DNA of 64,000 nt from Eopsaltria australis (lineage: Eukaryota > Chordata > Aves > Passeriformes > Petroicidae). The notes under the pieces are model-generated. The model made no database searches, was not told the DNA's origin, and saw only the letters and a list, made by a program, of their open reading frames with translations. A program made the position numbers and the translations under genes. Below, one piece after another: positions 53,704 through 64,000 of the stretch. The stretch is taken from contig JAVTVJ010000041.1 of assembly GCA_034509425.1 (NCBI GenBank), positions 248,001 through 312,000 on the forward strand, given 5' to 3'. The stretch's first letter is position 1; every line of letters begins with the position of its first letter.

Positions 53704-53728
53704 TTTTTTTCCTTCTTTTTTTTTTTTT
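53704..53728. repeat. poly(T)-rich simple repeat
   Basis: A run of seven T, a short CCTTC break, and thirteen T. Low complexity. Confidence 0.85.
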
Positions 53729-56700
53729 CTCTGAAAATGCTCTTCACCTACTATTCCTGAAAACAGATAATGAAAGGAAATAATCTTTAGGATGTTGGAT
53801 TTCAAAGTTTCTTTCAATGAATGGGATTAAGACACATCATTTCTCCATGATGAAACCTTACCCTTTTGCACGTTTGAGTTAATGGTTTGTTATTTGAAAA
53901 ACTTTGTGGGTTCTTCTGCTTTTCCAGAGCAACAAACAGTTTTTCTGACTGGTGGAGAGCAGAAAACATGCAAACCCAGAGCAGTTACTGAAAAGCATGG
54001 ATTTCCTCCTTTGTGATTTGGAAATCTTCATTCTGGTCAACCTTGCAGTCTCTGGGTGAGAAAGGGCCTTCAGTGATTGGAACTGGTTTCCCTTTGCTTC
54101 TGTGAACACCAGAATAGCACACAGGTGACTCCCAGTGACAATCCCAGCAGGAGAACACACAACTGCTGCGACCTTCTGGGGTCAGCTCCAACTGGGTCAC
54201 TGATTCACTTGGATTACAGTGATATCTATTTCCCATGTTAAATAATTTAAGTATTATTTATGTGTTGCTCTGTAACAAAGCCACTGCTTTTTGATCTCTA
54301 AGGTGGATGTTGCTGCTTTTCATAGAAGCAGAAAGTCTGAAAGCTATAAATGATCACAAGCTGTAACAATGTTCTACTGTACAGATGTTTTACAATAAAC
54401 CAATGGGACAGAGCATTCTGTAAATTTAATGGCACATCACTTAAAACATCATATAATTACAGGGTATAAGTTGGAATAAAAATTACACCTTTGCAGGTTA
54501 AGTAAAAAATGGCTAATAAAATTGTAACAGACATACATTATACAGCATGGGGTTCATAATGAATAATTGCTAGGTTATTAGTGCTTAACAGATTAAGGGT
54601 ACTTCCATTTATTACTGTGCTCCACTAAGGATAAGCATTAACTTTTTTTCAAAGCAAATTCACTGGAAACAGACAGTTTAAAATTTATGCTTGTAATGAT
54701 TGCTACATGGTCCATTAAGACCACCTCTAAGTGAGCTTAATTTGTAGCAGATAAATGTACATGTCTACATATTTTTCAACGTAGTTTATGGTGCATCCTG
54801 CACAGCTGTGCCCAACTGATTAAATCCTCACAAAATTTAAATAGGAAACCCATTACATAGACAGTATTATATCCATTTATCATACACACATTTTCAATTT
54901 AACTCTCTAAGTCTTTGTGCAGGATATTTTCACTGTTTCATTAAATATGTATAGCAAGGCCATTTTCTCTTCTGGTTTGTTTTGTGCTTTTGTTTTCTGG
55001 GTTTGTTTGGATCCTACTTTTCAGTTCTATCAAATAATTAAGAACTTGAGCAAATTGAACATCATCTACAACAATTATCTCAGTAATGATCCTAGATGTG
55101 ACAGTCACTTAAAATCCTAGACTGGGAGAGCTTTTACCTAGGGAAAATAAGCAGGGCTATAACCACTGTGTAGGGAAAGGTGATTGGTACTAAAATCCTC
55201 ATGTCTCTGTCTGGATGGATATTGGACTCCGGATTTGCTGGGAAAATAGATTCTGATAAGTGTTGGGATTCCAGATGTTTCTTTCCTTTCTTCAGCATTT
55301 CCCATTAGTGAACTCGGCACCTCCTGATTTTGCTAAAATCCTTTCTAGAATCCCATTCTGAGCTGTCTAGCTTTATCTTGGTTTTAGGTGTTTTCAGTGT
55401 CATATAAACCACAATTCTGGCTTATATAAATAGGATTAGAAGCATTTGTCCAATTTTAGAGACAGTTTTACAGATCAAATTTAGCTGCTCTGAATTATTT
55501 GATATCCCTCTTATTGTCATAGATTACAGAGTAGTTTAAAGCTGTTAACTTCACTTGCCTTGAGCCCCATGTAAAATATAGATGGTATGAATTCCCTTTC
55601 TGCCAACTATTGCTCTACTTGCTTCAGACCCACAGGATTTTCTCTGGATCTGGTAAAAATCTTGTTCATCGCATTCTGTGGTCTGCTAAGATGAGCTCCT
55701 GCAACAGGGCATGTGTTTATTAAGGTCAGTAGAGCCTGCACTGACAGAACTCTGCAACATAAGGGATAACTTTAAGGTGTAGGGCTAACTTTGTTTATCT
55801 GGGAACAACAATAGGGAAACAAGTTTTTAAAAGACCAAGAATAAATAATTCCTGTGCATTCGTGTCTGCATTCCCCTAATTAAATGCCAGAGACAGATTC
55901 TGTGCTCTTCTACAAACTGAACAAACAAACAGAGCCACAAGGAAGTGTTGACCTCCAAAATCTTCAAGAATTGACAATTTACTATGAAAAGAAATGGCTG
56001 TTCAAATACTGCTTCTCTGGTAGGTGGCTCTGTTTTCTTCATATGTGTATAAAATCAAATCATATTGCCTTTTTTTAGCAAGCATAGATATTTTAGAGAG
56101 AAATTAAAAGGATTTGGTAGTTTTGCTTTTCTCAGCAGTGCAAATAGTGAAAATTATTTATTGCCGCCTTTTTTTTAGTCTGTCTTTGAAGCCATTAAAT
56201 AATTTTTTTCGCCCCAAAGCTGTGTCAGTCCTTTTTCCACAGAAACACCAAAACTGGTAGGCACACGAATTAGTTTAAACACCTTTCAGATGACAGAAGC
56301 TATTTTATATCCCCGTATTCTGAAATTTGTTTTAGTATTTCAGAATTCTGATTATATATTAACAAAGGAAATTATTGATTTTTTCTGATTAAGATGAAAA
56401 CGCTGGTGTAGCACTTTGCTAACTTGCACCATTTTTCCATAGGATTTTAATGTGGGCTGGAGCTAGTCCTGGTGTTTTTCAGAATTTTTCACACATTTGC
56501 TCTGCTCAAGCCCCTTGTTTTGACTTCTTATTTCAGTTATTTTCCTTTTAAAAACCAAGTCATCTCTGGGAAGGAAACAGGATTCCCAAGTAAGAACACT
56601 CAGACAGTGCCCATCTGTTCTTCCAAACATCAGCTTCTGCATAAATACAAGGACAGACAGAGCCACATCATCCTTGGAATGTAGTGGGAAATTAACCTCC

Positions 56701-57349
56701 CAAATCTTGGCGAGAGAGTAGAAGTGTTTTAGGAGATTTTAAGGGAAAGGAAGATATCCTTCATGTGAGAATGGGGGGTAAGAAGCAAACACTGTTAAAA
56801 TGTTGAGGAATTATTTCATTATTGCAAATGCTCAGGTCAAATACTTATTCTGGGGCAAACCCCACACCTACAACCAGTGGTTGCCTTGGTGTGGGGACTA
56901 AAAACTCTGGGGGAACCAAATGCCTCCTGTAAAATAGGAAAGGGCATCTCTGAATAAGCCTTATGTGATATTATGGGCTTACTGTCTTAGAAGATTAGAG
57001 AAATGCTTTGGAACAGAGAAATCAACCCATGGGAAAAAGATTCTATATATTCGTTTCTCTTCAAACATCACACAGACAAAGAAGCTGGCTGAGCTGGACA
57101 GCTCTTGAACAAGCCATAGGCGAGGTCAGTTTGTAAAGACCTCTGTGAGGATTTGAACATCAGGACCTGTGCCCCAGTTCATTCAGAGACATCTGTTATA
57201 CTATTCATTTTTTTCAGTAGGAATCAGTTGTGACCAGTGAAGTGCTGCCTCCATGGTCTGGACTGGAAGTGGGTTCCTCAAAACATGGAAACAAGTTTGT
57301 CATCACAGGTGTGAAAATAATGTTGTGAGTGTATATGATATTATTTCTA

Positions 57350-57407
57350 GAGAGAATGTTTTAAAGAATAAAGAATTTCAGGGAGAGAATGTTTTAAAGA
57401 ATAAAGA
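57350..57407. repeat. 33-bp tandem duplication
   Basis: A 25-base sequence starting GAGAGAATGTTTTAAAGAAT occurs at 57350 and again at 57383, identical over all 25 bases, giving a 33-bp period and about 1.8 copies. It lies inside a 109-codon open frame that has no recognisable family. The in-frame period is probably coincidence. Confidence 0.88.
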
Positions 57408-57419
57408 GTTATCAGTAAT

Positions 57420-60400
57420 GGGTTGCTTGCAGGTAAAGTCTAAAAGAGGAAACCTATTAACTAGGAATATTAGTGGCTATCTGGTATCTGGTGATAGTTT
57501 TTTCATGGAAACACAAAATTGTCTTTCAGCTCTGCACGAGTGTTTTGGAGCCTTGCTTGTGATATCAAGGAATTGTTTGTGAGATTCTAGAGTGATACTC
57601 ACTCACTTCATCTACATAAAACAGAGATTTGTGCTTGTGATGAAACTGTTCTTTGCATGGTTAATGGATAAACATTTCAGGAGAAGTGTTTATTCAAAAA
57701 GGCAAAACAGTGCAACTGTATGAACCTGAGGAGGTTTGTGTCACAATCTGTTATCTTGAAACCCTACCAAGACAAACTTACTTCAGGGGAGTCTGTTTTA
57801 TTTTGCTGCTGGCAGCAGAATTATTAGTTGCAGAATAATCTTATAGAGAGCTGGTTGCTGATTAAAAAAAATTAGACTGCTTCTTGTGTCGTACTTTCAG
57901 TGCAATCTTCCTCATGTTTTAATTTCTGAGGAACAGCTAAAGCATTAATACAGTATTGTTAATATCAAATATTAAGTATTGTTAAATAATCATTACACTT
58001 GATATTATTAATGTAGTTAATTATAGGTATCTAAGAATCTGCCAGCCCTTCAGTCTAAGGTCAACTTTTTTGCAATAAATAGATGCATGAAAAAGACAAA
58101 CTAGCTGCCTATCAGAACACAGAGGACTATATAATGATTTCTGGAATATTTCCAGAGCAATGGATGAATAATTGTTAACTGGTTTACAAGCAGGAAAATT
58201 ATCCCTAATCTAGTGAGGATATTGAATGGAATAACATTTTGGATTCAAATTATATTAAGTACTTAAATATTTGAAATATTTAATATAGAATATTTATCTT
58301 GGGTGCTCGGCTGAACCATAGCCCTTATTCCATCTTAGCTCAACCTTTATAGTTTAAATAAATTTATCAAAGTATGGCCAAATCAGAATGCAGTTTAAGG
58401 TGAGGCTGCAGCCCCAGCAGAGTCAGAGGTAGAACCTTGCCTAAAAGCTGAGCTGAACAGTTCAAGCAAATTCAGTGAACAAGAAAAAATTTATGTGTCA
58501 ATTAAAATAAATATAGAAAGTATTTTCTGCCTGAGAAAGGGGAAAATGCAGTTAACAGTAGTTCTTAACAGGTTTTTTCAATGGGGATATTTTTTATCCT
58601 CCAAATGATAACCAATTAAAATATCTTCATGACAGAAGCTGACCTTCATGAAAATACATTTTGTCCTCAGAAGGAGGAGGTTTGATTATCATATAGTTAC
58701 TACAGCACACATAAAATACCTGGCTTGGAAAGCACAATGAATCATGTTTAATTAAACTTTGTTTCAATTGAGTTGACTTGCAGTCAGATTGGAAAGGATT
58801 TTCATGATTTTGACAAAAAACCCCTTTAAAATTATAGAAATATGCAACTATTGCATCACTGCTCTATAGGAGCTTCATGGAGCTGTGATTAAGACTATTT
58901 AAGATTTTGATGGCTTTGTAGTGCTTTATGGTGTATGATAATGTTTGTGGTTTATATCATATTGAATTAACTGGAGGTGTCATGAGCTTTATTCTTTGGG
59001 CTCCCCTGTGTGTCACATGAATTCTGATTATTCTATGCTTTTTCTTTTCCTTTCAAAGTATATTGGGGTTTTTTTTATACAATAACCAATACATTCTGTG
59101 CCCAACATTTCAAGCACTGCTCACAAATGGGGGAAATATGAAATGTTTTCACATAATTCTGCAATGTGATATTAAACTGATTTAACACAGATTTAATACA
59201 AACATAATAAAACCAAGTTCCTCTAAATTTAAGTCTCCTCAGAACATGAATTATTTTTATTCAGATTGAAAACTGAAAAGAAGTGCCATTTTTTTCTGTA
59301 TTGCTAAGCTGTTCTTCTCTATTTGTTTCCAAATCCTTCTTTAGAAGCCTTTTTTTTCTCTGAAACCTCTGAAACCTTGTTTCTCCTTTGATTTATTTCT
59401 TTTTGAATCATTGTCCCAGGTCATGTGTGCCTGCAAGGGTTGGTGAGCTGCTTGGGCTGGATCCCCCTGTCTGTCTCTTTTAGGGGCTCTTTAGCATTGT
59501 GTTTTGCCCTCTGTTTTGGCTGTGTGTAAAAAGAACAGTGCAGAAAGTACCTTGGATATGCAGTGTGCATAAACACAGTGTATAAACAGGGCTGAGGAAG
59601 GTGATCCATAACATCCCTCTGGCTGAGTGGGGAGCTGTCCAACTGGGAACTATTTTGTGGTGCTGCCATGCTCTGGAGTATGTTTCTCTTTCTTTACAAG
59701 TTCTTGGGTCACAAAAAATGCACGGAGTTGGTGAGTTACTGTGAAAAGCAGAAGGGAGAAGAACGAAATGTTGGCTGGGTGGTAGTGGAATGCTTACCGG
59801 TTCTAAACTTGTAAATTATTTATGCTTGGACAAAAAATACCACTTGGTGTTAAAGGTCTGGTTCCAATATTGCTCTTTGAATTTATCAGCTTCCATTTCC
59901 TAATTTCCAGTGACTCTGAGCTGTGGAACTTTATGGACTTACATGCTGGCACTTACACACCCCAGCAGCTTCTGGAGAGGTGCCAGCTGCTGGGTATTCT
60001 GAATAACTGAACCCATGCAATGGAGCAGGGCAGAGGGGCTGGTTCTGCCTGTTCCATTGGTGCAGGCACACCCGGACACATCCAGTCAAAAAATGTTCAC
60101 TGCTCAAGTCCCTTGTGGCCAGTGTCATCTTCTAAAAGCTTCTCAGGAGAAGCATATTCTTACCAAGTCCCTTTGGCAACATGAGCAATTTTTTCTGCTA
60201 TATTTTGTGGCTCATCCTTTGAATCATCCTTTAAGGATATGCTCTGGGCTGAAATCCTATTTGCACTATTAACTTTTATTCTGTAATAACTCATTTAAAA
60301 ACATCAGATAGTCTCTAAATAGGTGTTTTATTAATGTTTTGTTAAAAAAATAATAAATTCTGTTCCTATTAAGTCAGGATTCTGCAGCCTCTGCAATGTA

Positions 60401-63400
60401 ACCTTGACATTTCAAAACTCTTTCAAAGACCTTCCAGAGCCTTCCTGATAGATTGAAGAGTTTATTGTTTTATCAAAGGATACACTCAGAGGAACTGCTG
60501 ATTTTTTTATTCAAGTGCTAATGTCTTAACCCTACTTGCACCTCAGATGCGAGTTCTGTATAAATGTATAATAAATATATTGTGTATATAACTATATTTA
60601 TATTCTTCAGAAACAAAAATGGCTTACAAAATCTAACTAGCTTTTTTCTTTTCATTCTGCCTGATTAGTTTCAGTTATTTGATTTTGAATCCATTGTTTT
60701 CTCTGATTATTTTTGCAGTGTAAGTATTGAAATCTAATGTAGTTTTCTCAATAAACATTCTGTGTGGAAGTGGGAGGTCACTGATACTCCTTAGTCAGGC
60801 TATTCTCTGTATGCAGTTCAGATGGCACGCAGGATAGTGAAAAGTTAATGAAAGCACCCAAAATCTTATGAGAAGAGTTCCAATGAATTTGTGCTGGCAT
60901 ATATGAACTTGTTAGTCCATGGACAGACTCAGTCCTTCAGCTCAGTGTTTATTTAATCCAGACAGAAATCATTCTGCCTGTGGAACTTCGTGAGGAGGAG
61001 GCATTTTTCTCAATTCCCTTTTACCTAGGTATATGGCATTTCTATCTTTGCTACCAAACACAAATTTAGCTTGTTATAACACCCTCCTCGAGCAGTGATG
61101 GAGTCCCACTAAAATATATCTTCTGACTCAAAGTTTAACACTGCTTCTACTGCTGTAGCAAATATGTTGCTGTGAAAACTCTTGGTGAGTACTTATGTGG
61201 AATTATTGAAGGACTCGACCTTCTCCTGTGAAGTATTAGAACATTACTGAGTTCTTTTTTAATAGTGTTTTTGTTATCTCTGCCCTTGTAAGTTGCTTCT
61301 TCCAAATGTTATAGCTTATTAGTTTATATGTTATTTCCATTGCAATTATAGCCAGAACAGGAATGTTTTTTTACCTTTTTAGCACATTGTCACCATGCAT
61401 CATTTTTAGATCCTCATTGCTCCTTATTAGAGGTTCTTTAGGCCCTCAGCTCTCATGGGATATTGAAGCATGCTTAGGATATAAAATAGCTAAAGTTTCT
61501 GGAAGGATGTTGCTGGGTTGGTGATGGTCTGTGGTATTTTATTGGGGTTTGTGTGTGTGTGATCTCTCAGGTTAGTTAAACGTAATATAAATGTACATAA
61601 ATATCTGACATCTGGCACAGCCTCTGCTGGAATGGCTTCATGGCTGGGCCAGAATATGTGAAATCTCTGCCTGTTCCCCCTCACCTCCAGTATGGTGCCA
61701 CCTTCTTCTGCTGTTTTCTTCCACTGGCATAGATCAAATAGGATACAATGGAATGTGTGGGGTGAGTAGCTTTGTCTGAGGAGAACTCGGTGATCTTTAA
61801 ATACACCCAGACTATTGAAAGATAAAGTGAAGCAAATACAAGTTATTGATGAGGCCCTGAGAAGGTTATTCTAAAGAAAATGGTGTGATTTTTCTAATTT
61901 ATTTTAATTTTCATTTTGCTTATGTTCTGCTTGGTGGCTGCGTTGCCTCTGTGTGTATTACCCAAGAATGTCATAATGACAATAATTAAAATAAGGTCAG
62001 CTGGCCAGAAGACAAACCAGCCTATGCAAAGTATTGACAAGAAGCTCGTCCCTACAGGTGCTCATGTGGCTTCAAGGTCCTTGGAGCTGATGTGGCACCA
62101 GTTCTTCTAGTCTGAGAGAAGGGCACATGGATTAAAATTGTAAACTCAAACATTAGGAGAGACTGGTCAGAATGTAAGGTTTCAGAGCCCTCTAAAGCAA
62201 TCTGTGATACAAAATTATCTTTCTATACTATTCAATCATACTTAGTTTTTAAAAAATGCTACAGTAATGGTTTATTTACATTTTAGGACATTTAAAAGTT
62301 TTGAAAATATGATAAAATTTAAATAATAAAATAATTCTAATAAAAGCTGGTTACTGTCACTGAATGAATTCTGTCTGATTTCCCTGAAAAATACAGGCCA
62401 GACTATACCTTTTCTAACATTGTGAGTGGATTTTCTGGGATATAATTAAAAGCATAATGTGGCCATTTAATTCCCCAAACAGCAATAAAAATAGTGAACT
62501 CTGAATAGTATGCATTTTGGGGTATGAATAGTTGATTTTTCTTTTAAATTTGGTTTATAAGACTATTGTTAGTAGTATCATTTCCTTTTTCACTGCATCC
62601 TTGAGAGTGGGTGTTTGCAGATGCACTGTTACGAGAGCTACTTATTGTAATATCCTTTCTGAATAAAGGCAGGCAGCCTGTGCTAATTGCTTTACAGAGA
62701 CACTCTGCAATGTAATATAAAATGTCACTCCAGCCCTGTTCATAAAGACCTGAGTTTCCAAATGTTCAGTGCATTACAATAAGTTTTGGGTTGGGCTAAA
62801 TTGCACTATTGATTTTTTTGTAATTAGGTTTTAATGAATTGTATTCACTGAAGTTTACATTTGTCGAGGGACTTCAAAGATTGGATTTTGATCATTTAAT
62901 TCACTTTATTTATTTTTTGTGTGTATCTAACAGTAGAGACCTCCTGGAAATATTTTCTAGGTATCAGTATTTTTGTGTTAGCTTCTTTAAAGTTCAGCAT
63001 CTACTTTTCTCCACTATAATATTAGTAAAATATGTAAGATTATAGGAATTTGGCTTGCCCAAGAGCTGTTGAAGTATTCCACATCTTAGAAATTTGTTTT
63101 CTTACTGTTTGCCCCCCTGCATCTTTTGGATTAAACTGCTTGACTGAAACTGGTCAATAAGGGTTTTGTTGGACTTTTGTTCTTTTATGGTAGCTTCTAT
63201 TTGAATTAATCTTTATCACTGGGCCCTGAAAAGCTGTTTTTCCTTGTTAATGCTTAATCAAATAGCATAGCAGCAGATAATCCCCTGTTCTGATTTAGTA
63301 ACACACACCATGTTCCAGGAGATTTTCTTATGCTGTTTTATTAAATTATATGCTTTTGTAAGAGAAACATGTGCTCTATACCAGTCCCAAAATGCTGATT

Positions 63401-63725
63401 TAATGATGCTTGTACAGCTTGACTTATTCTTGAAGGGTCAGGGTCTCTGCTGTAACTTTGTATTTATGATCCATTTCACTCTCCTAAAGGAAAATCATGT
63501 CTTTTTTCTGAAATAGTTAGATAGTTTATAAGTCCCTAAGTGATTAGGGATTAGGAAATTAGTGATTCTCTACTTCAGTGTGAGAGTTTCCTTTCTCTTC
63601 CCTATGCTAATTAGCTGGATTTCCCCCATGCTGGAGAGTGGTCATGAATAATTGCTGCTGCTTGTAGTGGTGAGTTAGGATGGTTTTCCTGTGGGCTGGG
63701 CTGGGTGCTCAGTGATCCCTTGAGG
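57420..63725. other. non-coding DNA, no gene seen
   Basis: This is AT-rich unique sequence with no recognised repeat family. It contains a short (GT)n tract near 61.55 kb. An acceptor-like run meets a donor-like sequence at 61028/61029 (CCCTTTTACCTAG then GTATAT). A 9-bp inverted repeat (TAATATCAA/TTGATATTA) lies near 57.97-58.01 kb. No open frame exceeds about 85 codons in the part beyond 57.6 kb. Confidence 0.55.
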
Positions 63726-63728
63726 ACA

Positions 63729-63819
63729 GGGCAGCATCACTTCTGCTCTGGGCAGCATCACCTCTGCTCTGGGCAGCATCACTTCTGCTCTGGGCAGCAT
63801 CACCTCTGCTCTGGGCAGC
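63729..63819. repeat. 21-bp minisatellite with 42-bp higher-order pattern
   Basis: Units beginning GGGCAGCATCAC start at 63729, 63750, 63771 and 63792, with a truncated fifth at 63813. Units alternate between ACTTCTGCTCT and ACCTCTGCTCT endings, so 63729-63770 and 63771-63812 are two identical 42-bp dimers. This shows that a dimer was duplicated after the two 21-bp units had diverged. The array is GC-richer than its surroundings. Confidence 0.93.
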
Positions 63820-63886
63820 CACTGCTCTTTGTCGGGGGCTGCTCGGCACTTCACTGCACTTGACTGGGTCTTCTCTCTCTTGATGC

Positions 63887-63914
63887 GATTACAGCTAATC
63901 CCAGCAGCAGATTA
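63887..63914. promoter_or_regulatory. cluster of bicoid-type homeodomain sites
   Basis: GATTA (63887-63891), TAATCC (63896-63901) and GATTA (63910-63914) lie within 28 bp. TAATCC and its complement GGATTA are the known sites of K50 homeodomain factors (OTX, PITX, CRX, GSC). Only the middle copy is a full six-base match. Enhancer function is inference. Confidence 0.22.
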
Positions 63915-64000
63915 ACTTGTTCTTCCAGCTGCAGCAGCATTTCTCTGTCTATGAAACATCATTTTTCAGCCATCCACATGTCCTGTTTGCTAGCTCCAAG

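Larger units (their letters stand above)
47560..57345. other. non-coding DNA, no gene seen
   Basis: This is mostly unique AT-rich sequence with homopolymer tracts at 51586-51601 and 53704-53728. An ATTCTATG octamer at 47914-47921 might be the very end of a CR1 copy but stands alone. A 13-base unit (TGATGAATCCTGA) recurs at a 23-bp period near 49.41-49.45 kb. The block around 54.42-54.62 kb is rich in TAAT-type sites. The longest open frames, 113 codons on + near 49.66-50.0 kb and 106 codons on - near 50.65-50.97 kb, are unrecognised. Confidence 0.55.

Noticed and set aside
63729..63819. Regular 21-bp spacing considered as a CRISPR-like array
   Set aside because: Units are directly adjacent with no unique spacers and the context is a vertebrate genome. 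It is a minisatellite.

Overview
The window looks like non-coding nuclear DNA from a bird, most likely a songbird or close relative. It is AT-rich and poor in CpG, and it has no long open reading frames. The longest stop-free stretches (113 to 168 codons) are about what this base composition gives by chance, and none resembles a protein family I know. The bird assignment rests on three 3'-terminal fragments of CR1, the main LINE of bird genomes, on one solo LTR of an endogenous retrovirus, and on the low overall repeat density. No rRNA, tRNA, operon, CRISPR array or complete gene could be supported. The stretch is best read as a gene desert or the inside of a very long intron.

Layout. 1-12.8 kb is unique AT-rich DNA with a few simple repeats, one G-quadruplex motif (7957-7982) and an (AG)10 tract. 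Near 12.8-12.9 kb, three perfect POU/octamer motifs lie within 116 bp. A GC-richer zone follows (13.2-16.9 kb) with a 41-bp minisatellite. From 19 to 29 kb there is a weak exon-like segment, two old CR1 fragments and one textbook-looking recursive splice site. The best-defined object is a 444-bp solo LTR at 31342-31785, with 8-bp terminal inverted repeats, a 4-bp target-site duplication and an internal hairpin. At 34.2-34.4 kb is an exon-like segment with good splice sites on both sides and one open frame. From 39 to 44 kb there is a homeodomain/POU-rich block, a poly(T) tract and the longest CR1 fragment. From 47 to 64 kb the DNA is again mostly unique, with an 81-bp near-perfect tandem duplication, a 33-bp duplication and a 21/42-bp higher-order minisatellite. 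Three bicoid-type (OTX/PITX-like) homeodomain sites lie at the right edge.

I found no set of genes working together and no new biological system. The items most worth checking are the octamer cluster, the LTR with its hairpin, the exon-like segment at 34.2 kb and the higher-order repeat at 63.7 kb. Regulatory and splicing calls come from motif reading only and need alignment to other bird genomes or RNA data.
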